64,000 bases of DNA. Source: JAKPUX01 sp035353815. Lineage in GTDB: Bacteria; Zhuqueibacterota; Zhuqueibacteria; Residuimicrobiales; Residuimicrobiaceae. The stretch lies in the NCBI GenBank assembly GCA_035353815.1, contig DAOQAG010000020.1, positions 1-64,000 of the forward strand, in the 5' to 3' direction. Of this stretch, positions 32,463-41,768 are shown in pieces (positions within the stretch are counted from its first letter, which is position 1; every line of letters starts with the position of its first letter). Under the pieces are notes generated by a model. The model did no database searches and was not told the DNA's origin. It was given only the letters and a program-made list of their open reading frames with translations. The position numbers and the translations under genes were made by a program.

Positions 32463-34253
32463 ATGGCGGAAACAGCCATCGGATCGGAAAAGAAGGGGTA
32501 CAATCGCTTTTTGCTGCTGGTTGCCGGGCTGGGTGGACTCCTTTACGGCGTGGATGTCGGGATCATCGCCGGCGCGCTGCCCTACCTTGAAGCCACCTCC
32601 GGCCTCAACGCCGGCCAGCTCTCCTTCATCGTCGCCGCGGTGCTGCTCGGCAGCGTCATTTCCACCCTCTTCGCCGGCATGCTGGCCGACTGGATGGGGC
32701 GCAAAAAGCTGATGATCCTCAGCGGCATCCTTTTTGTCATCAGCATCCCCTCGATCGCGCTGGCGCACGGCTACGGCCCGCTGGTGCTGGGACGGCTGCT
32801 GCAGGGGGTCAGTGCCGGACTGATCGGGGTGGTGGTTCCCCTCTATCTGGCGGAGTGTTTGAGCGCCTCGAGCCGTGGCAAGGGGACGGGTATCTTTCAG
32901 TGGCTGCTGACCCTCGGCATTGTCACCGCCGCCCTCATCGCCATGATCTACAGCATTCAACTCGACAAGATCGCCGCCCTCGGCGATGCCGCCCGGCTTT
33001 TTGCCGCCAAGGACGCCGCCTGGCGCAGCATCTTCTGGGTGTCGCTGCTGCCCGGCATCCTCTTTGTGATCGGCAGTTTCATCGTCGCCGAATCCCCGCG
33101 CTGGCTCATCAACCGCGGCAACAAGGCGGCCGCGCATGCCGCGCTGCTGCGCTCGCGCAACGCGGCGCAGGCGGATGTTGAGCTTCGCGAGATGGAGGAG
33201 AGTCACGCCGCCGAGCAGAAATCGCGCAGCCTCAATGGCGCGGCGGTCAAGGAATCGCTGCTCAAGCGCAAATATGTCATCCCCTTCCTGCTCGCCTGCA
33301 TCATCCTCGCCTGCAATCAGGCGACGGGGATCAATTCGATCATCGGCTACAATGCGACCATCCTCATTCAGGCCGGCCTCTCCGATGTCGCCGCCCATTG
33401 GGGGTATGTCATCCTCACCGCCGTCAATTTTCTCATCACTATCGTCGGCGTCATGCTGGTCGATAAAAAGGGACGAAAATTCCTGCTTTCGATCGGCACG
33501 GCCGGCATTATCCTCTCACTGATCGCCGTGGCGCTGCTCTTCAACGGCGTCGAACGCCAGCGCGTCGATTGCCGCGATCTGGTGCAGCAGCAGGTAACGG
33601 CGGACCAGTCGCTGCAGATGAGCTACACGCCCGAGGTCGCCGCGCAACTGCTGACAGCCCGGGGGGAGGCCGGCCAGGCCATCGCCGGTCATGCCAGCAG
33701 CCTGATCGTCATCTACTCTTATGGCGATTTCCGCAACGCCACCAAGGTTGTCCGCTCGACCGACACCCTGGCCAAACCGATCACCATCGGCCGTGCCTCG
33801 AGCCTGCCGGCCAACCGCACCGTTGCCTTTTTCAGCAATCCCTTCGCCGACCTTAAAGCAGCCCAGAGCGCCCCGCTCAAGATCGAAAACGCCCTGATCA
33901 CGCCGATGCCTTCGCCGCAGCGCGGCTGGACCATCGCCATCCTGCTCTTCGTCTTCATCGCCTTTTTCGGCGTCGGACCGGGGATCTGCGTCTGGCTGGC
34001 GCTTTCGGAGCTGATGCCGACGCGCATCCGCTCCAACGGGATGAGCATCGCCCTGCTGATCAATCAGGCGGTCTCGACCACCATTGCGGCCATTTTTCTG
34101 CCGACAGTGGGCAAATATGGCTATGCGACGATGTTCTTCATCTTTGCCGGCTGCACCGTGATCTATTTCATCACCGTCGCCTTTTTCATGCCGGAGACCA
34201 AGGGCAAGACCCTGGAGGAGATCGAGGCGCATTTCAGCAAAGCTAAAAGCTGA
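32463..34253 (+). CDS. MFS sugar porter with an inserted extracytoplasmic domain
   Basis: The 596-residue protein is of the XylE/GLUT-type sugar porter family: YGVDVGIIAGALPYL in TM1, DWMGRKKLM, GRLLQGVSAGLIGVVVPLYLAE in TM4, ESPRWL after TM6, NQATGINSIIGYNATIL in TM7 and PETKGKTLEEIEAHF at the end. Family members have about 470 residues. The extra length is a polar block of about 124 residues (364-487, ERQRVDCRDLV to MPSPQRG) between TM9 and TM10. AAAGGAAAGGG precedes the ATG. It is paired with the NahK-like kinase, so an amino sugar or galactoside-derived sugar is a plausible substrate. Confidence 0.88.
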   Translation: MAETAIGSEKKGYNRFLLLVAGLGGLLYGVDVGIIAGALPYLEATSGLNAGQLSFIVAAVLLGSVISTLFAGMLADWMGRKKLMILSGILFVISIPSIALAHGYGPLVLGRLLQGVSAGLIGVVVPLYLAECLSASSRGKGTGIFQWLLTLGIVTAALIAMIYSIQLDKIAALGDAARLFAAKDAAWRSIFWVSLLPGILFVIGSFIVAESPRWLINRGNKAAAHAALLRSRNAAQADVELREMEESHAAEQKSRSLNGAAVKESLLKRKYVIPFLLACIILACNQATGINSIIGYNATILIQAGLSDVAAHWGYVILTAVNFLITIVGVMLVDKKGRKFLLSIGTAGIILSLIAVALLFNGVERQRVDCRDLVQQQVTADQSLQMSYTPEVAAQLLTARGEAGQAIAGHASSLIVIYSYGDFRNATKVVRSTDTLAKPITIGRASSLPANRTVAFFSNPFADLKAAQSAPLKIENALITPMPSPQRGWTIAILLFVFIAFFGVGPGICVWLALSELMPTRIRSNGMSIALLINQAVSTTIAAIFLPTVGKYGYATMFFIFAGCTVIYFITVAFFMPETKGKTLEEIEAHFSKAKS

Positions 34254-34291
34254 GCGCGGCTGCGGCTCTCAACGGCAGACCGAAAACACCA

Positions 34292-34327
34292 AGGGCGGGC
34301 GCGAGAAATCTCGCGACCGCCCTTTTT
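34292..34327 (+). terminator. Terminator after the sugar porter gene
   Basis: The stem GGGCGG-GCGCGAGA pairs with TCTCGCG-A-CCGCCC around two A residues, with one bulged position, and is followed by TTTTTT. It ends the kinase-porter transcript. Confidence 0.8.
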
Positions 34328-34349
34328 TGATGCCCGGGCGGGATGGTGC

Positions 34350-35087
34350 TCAGCGCTCCCGCCACTGCAGCCGGATCCGGGCAAGTTCGACGCCATCCGT
34401 CACCCGCACAATGGAATGTGACCAGAACCCATCGCGCCCGGCCGCGGAGCGAATGACGATCTCCTCGCCGCAGCGGGATTCCGCCAGGTAATTGACCTCC
34501 ACCGAGCACAGGGCATGCCCCAGTACAAAGTCGAGATCATAGCTGTCGATCACCCACTTGAGATAACGGACGTTGTTGGTATGAAGATTGAGGTCCAGAT
34601 CGCTGATGCGCACCGGGAAGGCCGGGGTGACGCGGCCTTCTGCGCCGGCCGGCTCGAGCTTTTCTGCATTACGTAGCAGGGCATTCTCGAACGGCCCGGC
34701 GATGCTGCTTAGCGCCAGCAGGCCGTCGGGGCGCTGGATGCGGCGGGTGGTCTGGTCGATGGTCAGCCACGAAGAGGTGGCGGCGGCGACCGGCCGGCCG
34801 GTGGCCGTGGTGACGCGATAATCCCGCAACGAAAAGAGCTTGTCGATCCCCTTGTGCCAGGAATGGACCGTCAGCTGCGCTTCCCAGGCAGGCCACTCTG
34901 TGATGACCGCATAGAGCCGTGAAAGCACCCACATCCGGTTTGATTTATTGAGATCCTCCATGCCGAATCCCAGCTGCACCGCATGCGCCGAGGCGATATC
35001 CTGGAGATAATCGAGCAGCCCGGCCGGGCTGAGACGGCCATCGGGGCCGGTTTCGTAAACATGAACAAGATAGTCTCTGGTGTACAT
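34350..35087 (-). CDS. Acyl-ACP thioesterase (FatA/FatB-like)
   Basis: The protein has 245 residues from MYTRDYLVHVYE (ATG at 35087 with GGGAG upstream); the open frame runs on to 36314 but only as a shadow. It is a double-hotdog thioesterase: the first half has SPAGLLDYLQDIASAHAVQLGF and WVLSRLYAVITEWPAW, the second NLHTNNVRYLKWVIDSYD, where Asn and His of the catalytic site lie. It releases fatty acids from acyl carrier protein in the cytoplasm. It is monocistronic and convergent with the sugar porter gene. Confidence 0.85.
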   Translation of the reverse strand: MYTRDYLVHVYETGPDGRLSPAGLLDYLQDIASAHAVQLGFGMEDLNKSNRMWVLSRLYAVITEWPAWEAQLTVHSWHKGIDKLFSLRDYRVTTATGRPVAAATSSWLTIDQTTRRIQRPDGLLALSSIAGPFENALLRNAEKLEPAGAEGRVTPAFPVRISDLDLNLHTNNVRYLKWVIDSYDLDFVLGHALCSVEVNYLAESRCGEEIVIRSAAGRDGFWSHSIVRVTDGVELARIRLQWRER

Positions 35088-35336
35088 ACACAACTCCCTC
35101 GATATGCGCCAACCCGCAGGATGCTGCCGGGATCCCAGCCAGGACCCGCCGCCAGCTTTGCTGGCTGAAAAATTAACCATTTGGCCGACGAATTCCAAAC
35201 AAAATTCCCGCAGCACACCTCCAGGGCCGGACTGGACCGCAGCTATTGAAAGCGGACCCGCCCGGTTGCGGAATAAATCAGAGCCCTCCAGTGTAAAAGG
35301 ATGTGCATATAGCTGATCATTCTCTGGAGCGTAGCA

Positions 35337-35945
35337 ATGAAAGTCATCCTCTTTCTTCTCATCAGCGCACTCCTCCTGGTTGCGGCCCTCTCTGTTCTGG
35401 CCGCGGGTAAAAAGGCGGGCAAGGCGCCGGCAGCGGTCCATGCCGCATCGGTGTATGAATTCACCATGAACGATATTGACGAGGCGCCGGTCAATCTGGA
35501 GCGCTACCGCGGCAAGGTGCTGCTCATCGTCAACGTAGCCAGCAAATGCGGCTTCACCCCGCAGTACGAGGGGCTGGAAAAGCTCTACACGACCTACAAG
35601 GATGCGGGACTGGTCATTCTCGGCTTCCCGGCCAATAATTTCATGGGCCAGGAGCCCGGCAGCGATGCCGAGATCAAGTCCTTCTGCTCCCTGACCTACG
35701 GGGTCACCTTCCCCATGTTCGCCAAGATTTCGGTCAAGGGTGCGGACCAGCATCCCCTCTACACCTGGCTGACCGGCACCGAGAGCAATCCAGATTTCGC
35801 CGGCGACATCTCCTGGAATTTCAACAAATTCCTTCTCAACCGCGAAGGACACGTCATCGCCCGCTTTGGCAGCCGAACCAAACCCGAGGATCCGGAACTG
35901 GTTGACGCCATCAAAAAGGCCCTCAGCGAATCCCTGCCGCAGTAA
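35337..35945 (+). CDS. Exported glutathione peroxidase-family protein
   Basis: The 202-residue protein has a signal peptide (about 1-23) and a thioredoxin-fold peroxidase domain. The peroxidatic residue is Cys 71 in NVASKCGFTPQYEGLE, a cysteine and not selenocysteine although selA is encoded downstream. FPANNFMGQEPGS supplies the conserved Gln and SWNFNKFLLNREG the Trp-Asn pair. It should reduce peroxides in the periplasm, probably with thioredoxin-like donors. GGAG lies nine bases before the ATG. Single gene with its own terminator. Confidence 0.9.
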   Translation: MKVILFLLISALLLVAALSVLAAGKKAGKAPAAVHAASVYEFTMNDIDEAPVNLERYRGKVLLIVNVASKCGFTPQYEGLEKLYTTYKDAGLVILGFPANNFMGQEPGSDAEIKSFCSLTYGVTFPMFAKISVKGADQHPLYTWLTGTESNPDFAGDISWNFNKFLLNREGHVIARFGSRTKPEDPELVDAIKKALSESLPQ

Positions 35946-35968
35946 GCCGGAACCGAGCATACATACAC

Positions 35969-36003
35969 AAAAAGGCCTCACCGATCGGCGAGGCCTTTTT
36001 GTT
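35969..36003. terminator. Bidirectional terminator between peroxidase and dehydrogenase genes
   Basis: AAAAAGGCCTC and GAGGCCTTTTT flank a loop that holds the smaller palindrome CCGATCGG. A- and T-runs on both sides let it serve the two convergent genes. Confidence 0.85.
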
Positions 36004-36018
36004 TCTGCAATCGATGGA

Positions 36019-37551
36019 TCAAATATCGAACTTGATCCCCTGCGCCAGCGGCAGTGCGGTGCTCCAGTTGAGCGTGTTGGTCTGGCGCCGCATGTAGCCC
36101 TTCCAGGCATCCGAGCCCGACTCGCGGCCGCCGCCGGTCTCTTTCTCGCCGCCGAAGGCCCCGCCGATCTCCGCGCCCGAGGTGCCGATGTTGACATTGG
36201 CGATACCGCAGTCCGACCCCTCATGCGAGAGGAAGAGCTCGGTCTCGCGCAGGTTGTTGCTGAAAATGGCCGACGAGAGGCCCTGCGGGACGGCGTTGTG
36301 CAAGGCAATTGCATTTTCGACGCCGCCGCTGTATTTGATCAGATAGAGGATCGGGGCAAAGGTCTCTTCCTGGACGATCGGCCAATGGTTCTCGACCTCC
36401 GCGATCACCGGTTTGACATAGCACCCGGACTCGTAGCCGGCGCCCGCAAGCACTTGTCCGCCGCAGAGGATCGAGCCGCCCTGGGCCTTGATCTGCTCGA
36501 GCGCGGCCGTGAAATCCGCTACAGCGGCCTTGTCCACCAAGGGACCCATATGATACTTCTCATCCCGCGGGTCACCGATGCGCAGGCCGGCATAGGCCTT
36601 GACCAGGCTCTCCTTGACCTTGGGATAGACCGATTCGTGGATGATCAGCCGGCGCGTGGTGGTGCAACGCTGCCCGGCTGTGCCCACCGAGCCAAAGACC
36701 ACGGCGGGAATGGTCAGCTTGAGATCGGCATCCGGGGTGATGAGGATGGCATTATTGCCGCCCAGTTCAAGGATGGTGCGCCCAAGGCGTTTGCCGACCA
36801 CCTCCGCAGCATGCTTGCCCACGACGGTGGAGCCGGTCAGCGATACCAGCGGCACCCGCGGATCCTGGAGCATGCGCTCACCGACCGCCGCGCCGCTGCC
36901 GATGATCAGGTTAAAAATCCCCTCCGGCAGATCGTTATCCCGCAGGACATCATGGATCGCCTTTTGCACGGCAATAGCGGTCAACGGCGTCTTGGAGGAG
37001 GGTTTCCAGACGATGACATCGCCGCAGACCGCTGCCAGCATAGCATTCCAGGCCCAGACCGCGACCGGAAAATTAAAGGCGGTGACGACGCCGACGACAC
37101 CGAGGGGATGGTATTGATCGTACATGCGGTGCCGGTTGCGCTCAGAGTGCATGGTAAATCCGTACAGCTGCCGCGACTGCCCGAGGGCAAAATCGCAAAT
37201 ATCGATCATCTCCTGCACCTCCCCCCAGCCTTCCTGCAGCGACTTGCCCATTTCGTAGGTGACCAGCTCACCCAGGGGCTTTTTCACCTCGCGCAACCGC
37301 ATCCCGATCTGCCGCACAATCTCGCCCCGCTTCGGCGCCGGGACCATGCGCCAGACCTTGAATGCCGCGGCCGCCTGCTCCATCATGGCGTCATAATCCG
37401 CTGCCGTGGCGCGGTAGACGGAGGCGATCCTTTGCCCATCCGCCGGTGAAAAAACCTCCAGCAGACCCTGATCGCGGCTTTCCAGCCATTTACGTCCGGT
37501 GGAGGTACCAAAATTGACTTCTTCAATACCCAGGCTTTTCAGAAAATCCAT
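36019..37551 (-). CDS. Aldehyde dehydrogenase, ALDH7 (aminoadipate-semialdehyde dehydrogenase) type
   Basis: The protein has 510 residues from the ATG at 37551, with GGAGGAG upstream. It is an NAD(P)-dependent aldehyde dehydrogenase: catalytic Glu in ELGGNNA, catalytic Cys in GTAGQRCTTTRRL, and the ALDH7 signature FGGEKETGGGRESGSDAWKGYMRR near the end. Bacterial relatives oxidise alpha-aminoadipate semialdehyde in lysine breakdown, or protect against reactive aldehydes. No other lysine genes are nearby, so the pathway is open. A possible promoter (TTGCTT, 18 bases, TATTGT on the minus strand, near 37612-37641) lies upstream. Confidence 0.88.
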   Translation of the reverse strand: MDFLKSLGIEEVNFGTSTGRKWLESRDQGLLEVFSPADGQRIASVYRATAADYDAMMEQAAAAFKVWRMVPAPKRGEIVRQIGMRLREVKKPLGELVTYEMGKSLQEGWGEVQEMIDICDFALGQSRQLYGFTMHSERNRHRMYDQYHPLGVVGVVTAFNFPVAVWAWNAMLAAVCGDVIVWKPSSKTPLTAIAVQKAIHDVLRDNDLPEGIFNLIIGSGAAVGERMLQDPRVPLVSLTGSTVVGKHAAEVVGKRLGRTILELGGNNAILITPDADLKLTIPAVVFGSVGTAGQRCTTTRRLIIHESVYPKVKESLVKAYAGLRIGDPRDEKYHMGPLVDKAAVADFTAALEQIKAQGGSILCGGQVLAGAGYESGCYVKPVIAEVENHWPIVQEETFAPILYLIKYSGGVENAIALHNAVPQGLSSAIFSNNLRETELFLSHEGSDCGIANVNIGTSGAEIGGAFGGEKETGGGRESGSDAWKGYMRRQTNTLNWSTALPLAQGIKFDI

Positions 37552-37867
37552 ATCCGTCTCCTCCAAAAGAGATCACCCAGCAGCCGCAGCGGCTGCACGT
37601 TTCGACTCCACAATATGCACTTTTTTTTGAGAAAAGCAAATGGTTTCGCGCAGCCCGCAACCGTCGCAGCGCGCACGGTCCTGTACAATTTCGTATTTGC
37701 CGGCACTCCGGGTGTACCTGCAGGTTCATTTGCATCAAGCGTGCCGCCGCAGCCGGCAGGGCATCCTGTTGTTTTTATTGCGCCCATCCCCCGGTCCTGA
37801 AGTATGGCACAGCGGTTGCAGCGGCTTGATCATTACACGGCATCCTTGCCCAACACAGTGAGAGTCT
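37552..37867. other. Intergenic region between divergent genes
   Basis: These 316 bases separate the minus-strand dehydrogenase from the plus-strand exported protein. Apart from a weak promoter-like pair on the minus strand near 37612-37641 and a run of eight T residues I see no structure; the short open frames here have no ribosome sites and no recognisable products. Confidence 0.6.
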
Positions 37868-38863
37868 ATGAACGAGCACATCCTCCTTCTCCTCCTCATT
37901 CTTGCCACGGCAGCGGTTTATGGACAACCGCGCTCCGCTCCGCCTCGGCCGGAAGAACGCAGCCGTTTTCTCAACCTCCTGCAGCAGACCCGTTCGGCCG
38001 TCGCTGCCTGCGCTGATCCCGAGGCACGCCGCCTGCTGCGTCAGGCGGAAGAAAAGGCCGGCCAGATCCCGCCGCAGCGGCAGCGCGGCGGACCGCCGGA
38101 GATGCGCGCGCTCTACGCCGATGCGACCCGTCTCCTCCTGCGCGCCCTCGACCTCTGTTCGGAAAGCCAGCACGGCACGGGCGCCGCAGAAACCGGCCAG
38201 GAGTTCCGGCAGCTGCGCGAGCAGATCGATGCGCTGCGCACAGCAGCGCAGCAGCATCCGGGGCAAGGCCGCCGGCCCATGCTGAACAAGATTCAAGCAC
38301 TTGAAAGGCAGGCACGGCAGGCCCTCGAGGCCGGCCAGCCCGCGGTCGCCCGGCGCAAAATGGAACTGGCGCGCATCCTGATCCATCGCCTCGACCGTCC
38401 GGGGCCGGCAAGGGAAACGGTACGCCAGGAACTGACGGCCCTGCACGAGGAGATCGGCAAGATGCGCGGCACCGGCGCCGCCGCCACACCGCGCCGCGAA
38501 CAGCTGCTCAACGCGGCCGCCAACCAGGCCGCCGATGCCGAGCACTTTCTCGGCCAGCAGCGGCTGCGCCCGGCCCTGGCCGCCCTCGCCGCCGGCAAGC
38601 GCTTTGTCACCCTCGCGGCAGCGGTTCAGCCCGCAGCGGCCGAGCCCGGTGCCGCAGGGCTGCACGCCAAGATCACCATGCTCGATGAAGAACTCGATGC
38701 GCTCGAAGCAGAAGCGGATGACGATCCCGATCACCAGGAGGATCTCCGCCTCTGCCGCCGCGCCTGCGACAAGGCGCAGCAAGCCCTGGATAATCAGCAG
38801 CCCGAGCTGGCGCGTGAATACCTGCAGCTGGCCCGGGATATGATGTCAGAACTGGCTTTATGA
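37868..38863 (+). CDS. Exported alpha-helical protein of unknown function
   Basis: The 331-residue protein has a signal peptide (1-19, ending VYGQ) and a long, Ala-, Gln- and Arg-rich helical body with heptad-like stretches (EFRQLREQIDALRTAAQQ, LTALHEEIGKM, ITMLDEELDALEAEADDD). It resembles periplasmic coiled-coil or TPR-like helical bundle proteins but I recognise no family. A GAGAG ribosome site precedes the ATG. It is followed after 134 bases by the repeat-domain surface protein, in the same direction, and may share its transcript. Confidence 0.7.
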   Translation: MNEHILLLLLILATAAVYGQPRSAPPRPEERSRFLNLLQQTRSAVAACADPEARRLLRQAEEKAGQIPPQRQRGGPPEMRALYADATRLLLRALDLCSESQHGTGAAETGQEFRQLREQIDALRTAAQQHPGQGRRPMLNKIQALERQARQALEAGQPAVARRKMELARILIHRLDRPGPARETVRQELTALHEEIGKMRGTGAAATPRREQLLNAAANQAADAEHFLGQQRLRPALAALAAGKRFVTLAAAVQPAAAEPGAAGLHAKITMLDEELDALEAEADDDPDHQEDLRLCRRACDKAQQALDNQQPELAREYLQLARDMMSELAL

Positions 38864-38997
38864 TTCGCTGAAAGGAGGTATGCCCCGGAATACGCGGAGC
38901 GTGATCCTGCTGCCGCAGCCATGGGAGCGGCGGAGGCAAGGTCGACGCCTGGTCAAAACTACCTCAGCATGTCCAAATCCATCATAAGGAGCATCAT

Positions 38998-41493
38998 ATG
39001 CAACGAAAAGCGATCTGGATATCCATATTTCCCCTCCTCCTTCTCCTTGCCGGAATGGCTTTCGCCGACGATCCCGGCGATCATTCATGGGATTGGGGAA
39101 AGTACTACGATGCCCATTCGGCCTTGATGGGCGCCGTCGCTGATGCGGCCCAGCAGCCCCTCGCGGATGCCGTCGTCACGGTCAGTCACCTCGGCCTCCC
39201 GCCCTTCTCCAAACGCGACACTACCGACGCGGCGGGCATCTGGTCGGTCGGCGACCTGATGCCCGGCCTCTATATCATCAAGGCGGAAAAGCCGGATTAT
39301 CTCGTGCAATATTACGACCACAGCGAAAGCCTGCTCAATGCCCGGCCGGTCACGCTCGCGCGCAAGGATACCCTCCGGGAGATCACCTTTTCCCTGAGCC
39401 CCGGTGCAGCCGTCTCCGGGACGGTCTATCTGGCCGATGGCACAACGCCCCTGGCCGGCGCAAGCGTCACGGTCAGCAAAGCCCGCGATCTGCGCGATAA
39501 GGCGATCCTGGGTGAGGCCGTTTCAGGCGTTGATGGACATTACCGCATCGGCGGTCTCGCCAGCGGCGGTTATCTGGTCAGGGCATCACGCGAAGGATAT
39601 GCGAGCGAATATTACCAGGAGGCCGGCCAGCGCACTCTGGCGGACACGGTCAAGGTGACCGCCCCCAATGAGAGCGCCGGCATCGATTTCACGCTCGACA
39701 TGACCAGTGCCATCACCGGCACCATCAGCGCGGAATCGAGCGGCGCAGCCATTCCGCGGGCATGGATCGTCGTTTACAACCAGCTGACCTTCGGCGGCCG
39801 CCACGCGATGCCGGCCGGCAAGGCGCGCAGCGATGACGCCGGCCGCTACGTGCTCTCGCTCAAGCCCGGCACCTATCTGGTCACCGCGGAGGCGGAGGGT
39901 TTCGCCGCCGAGTGGTTTGACAATGTCACCTCCGCCGATCAGGCCACCCCGGTCGAGGTCACCAACGGCGCACACGCCCAGGCCGATTTTGCCCTGAAGA
40001 GCTGGGGCGGGCTTTCCGGCAAGGTGACCGACGCCCTCACCGCCATCCCCCTTTCCGGCGCGGTGATCCAGGCCTTTAATGAAGAGAAGGGATTGGGCGA
40101 GAAACGTGCTTTCGAAACCTCCAGTCAGGCGGACGGCAGCTATGCCTTTGCCGGATTGCCCACCGGCCGCTACATCATCGTCGCCAGGGCGGCGGGTTAC
40201 TTGAAGGAGTACTGGCAGGAAGCCGATTCCCTGCGCAACGCCACCATCATCACCATGCAAAACGGCAACAGCGTCTCCGGGATCGATTTCACCCTGAGTA
40301 CCGGGGGCCGCATCGCCGGGCTGGTCATCGGAGAATCCGACAAATTGCCGGTCGCCGATGCCCGGATCGAGGTGCGTTCACTCAACGGCCGCTTCAAGGC
40401 GACGGGACGCAGCGATGCAGCAGGCGTATATGCGATCACCGGACTGCAAAACGGCAGCTATCTGGTCAGCGCCGCGCGAGCGGGCTATGTGACGCAGTGG
40501 TACGACAGCGTCTTCACCCGCAAGGAGGCCACCCCGATCCAGCTCCAGACCGGCCAGGCGGTTACGGAAATCAACTTTAGCCTGGGCAAGATCCCGCCGC
40601 TGCCGCGCAGCATCTCTGGCCTGATCGTCGATGACAGCACCGGGATGCCGGTAGCCAATGCCATGATCATGGCCTTCCCGGTGCGCACCTTCAACCGGCC
40701 GCGCAAGGCGCTCGCCGCCGAGGATGGCACCTACGCGATCTCCGGTCTCGCGGCGGGCAAATATGTGCTGCTGATCGAGGCCCGCGGTTACAAGGGCGAG
40801 TTCTATAATAACGTCCGCTCCTGGAAAGAGGCCACCCTGATCGAGGTCATCGATGCCCAGGAAGTCACCGGCATCGATGTCGGCCTGGATCCGCAGAACA
40901 AGGGCGCTTACCAGATCGCCGGCAAGGTGCTCGATGGCACCGGTACGCCGGTGGAGGGGGCGCTGGTCACCCTGACCACCACCGAGGGCGTCGTGGCGAG
41001 CACAGCGACCGCCGAAGAGGGCGATTACGCCTTTGAAAACCTGCCGGCCGACAGCTATGCCCTGACCGCCTCGGCCACCGGTTATAGCGATTCCTCGCCC
41101 ACTGCGCAGCCGCTGGATCTGGGCGGCAAGATCAACGTCTACAGCCTCAATCTGCTCGTGGCCACCTCGACGACGGCGGTCCAGGAGAATCCAGCGTTGC
41201 CAACCACCACAGCCCTGGAACAGAACTATCCCAATCCCTTCAATCCCGTGACCCGGATCGATTTCAGCCTCGCGCAGGGCAGCCGGGTGCGCCTGACCAT
41301 CTTTGACATGCTCGGACGCGAGGTCAAGCGGCTCGCAGAGGGCAGCCTGGCCGCCGGAAATCATCAGGTGGTCTGGGATGGCACCAACAGCCATGGCGAC
41401 AAGATGGCCTCCGGGGTCTATTTCTATCGCCTCGAGGTGCAGGGGAATTCCGAATCGTTCACGCGGATGCGCCGGATGGTTTTGCTCAAATAG
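38998..41493 (+). CDS. Surface protein with about seven carboxypeptidase-regulatory-like domains and a PNPFN sorting domain
   Basis: The 831-residue protein starts with a signal peptide (1-23). About seven repeats of 85-100 residues follow, each with the pattern G-x-V/I-x-D...P-x-A-x-V, a D-G-x-Y turn and G-x-Y-x-V-x-A-x-A-x-G-Y (for example SGVDGHYRIGGLASGGYLV and EDGTYAISGLAAGKYVLL), the beta-sandwich of carboxypeptidase regulatory domains. The C-terminus ALEQNYPNPFNPVTRIDFSL and GVYFYRLEVQG is a type IX secretion sorting domain. It probably sits on the cell surface as a stalk or binding protein. AAGGAG precedes the ATG. Confidence 0.85.
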   Translation: MQRKAIWISIFPLLLLLAGMAFADDPGDHSWDWGKYYDAHSALMGAVADAAQQPLADAVVTVSHLGLPPFSKRDTTDAAGIWSVGDLMPGLYIIKAEKPDYLVQYYDHSESLLNARPVTLARKDTLREITFSLSPGAAVSGTVYLADGTTPLAGASVTVSKARDLRDKAILGEAVSGVDGHYRIGGLASGGYLVRASREGYASEYYQEAGQRTLADTVKVTAPNESAGIDFTLDMTSAITGTISAESSGAAIPRAWIVVYNQLTFGGRHAMPAGKARSDDAGRYVLSLKPGTYLVTAEAEGFAAEWFDNVTSADQATPVEVTNGAHAQADFALKSWGGLSGKVTDALTAIPLSGAVIQAFNEEKGLGEKRAFETSSQADGSYAFAGLPTGRYIIVARAAGYLKEYWQEADSLRNATIITMQNGNSVSGIDFTLSTGGRIAGLVIGESDKLPVADARIEVRSLNGRFKATGRSDAAGVYAITGLQNGSYLVSAARAGYVTQWYDSVFTRKEATPIQLQTGQAVTEINFSLGKIPPLPRSISGLIVDDSTGMPVANAMIMAFPVRTFNRPRKALAAEDGTYAISGLAAGKYVLLIEARGYKGEFYNNVRSWKEATLIEVIDAQEVTGIDVGLDPQNKGAYQIAGKVLDGTGTPVEGALVTLTTTEGVVASTATAEEGDYAFENLPADSYALTASATGYSDSSPTAQPLDLGGKINVYSLNLLVATSTTAVQENPALPTTTALEQNYPNPFNPVTRIDFSLAQGSRVRLTIFDMLGREVKRLAEGSLAAGNHQVVWDGTNSHGDKMASGVYFYRLEVQGNSESFTRMRRMVLLK

Positions 41494-41526
41494 CCTCCTG
41501 TATTTTTATTCGTCCTGGCATCACGA

Positions 41527-41558
41527 GAGGCGCGGAGATATCTCCGCGCCTCTTTTTT
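41527..41558 (+). terminator. Terminator after the surface repeat protein
   Basis: A perfect 13-bp inverted repeat, GAGGCGCGGAGAT paired with ATCTCCGCGCCTC, is followed by six T residues. Confidence 0.9.
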
Positions 41559-41618
41559 ATGCAGGAGGGCGGAGGAAGGAGGGCAGGCGGTGCGGCCCCG
41601 CCGCTGCAGCAATCTCGC

Positions 41619-41647
41619 TTGTAAATCCGAAATTAAAGTCGTACATT
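41619..41647 (+). promoter_or_regulatory. Promoter of the membrane protein / Fsr / selA group
   Basis: TTGTAA (41619-41624), a 17-base spacer and TACATT (41642-41647) lie about 120 bases upstream of the ATG at 41769 and after the preceding terminator. Confidence 0.45.
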
Positions 41648-41768
41648 GAAAAGATGAAACCGCGCGCAGGGCCTGTTCATCTCAAGGGCAGCGCGAGGCA
41701 ACTTGTTGCCAATGTGGCCATTCATAGCATAAACCGCTCGCAGTATCTGTTCATTTCGAGGAGATCTT

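Noticed and set aside
34350..36314. 654-codon minus-strand frame as a fused thioesterase
   Set aside because: Only the part from 35087 has a ribosome site and thioesterase sequence; the upstream part is a shadow of the peroxidase gene.
37539..37787. 82-codon minus-strand frame upstream of the dehydrogenase
   Set aside because: It overlaps the likely promoter and ribosome site of the dehydrogenase and has no ribosome site of its own.
38880..38987. 35-codon frame starting at ATG after AAAGGAGGT
   Set aside because: The ATG directly abuts the ribosome site, too close for initiation, and the product is an Arg-rich sequence without features.
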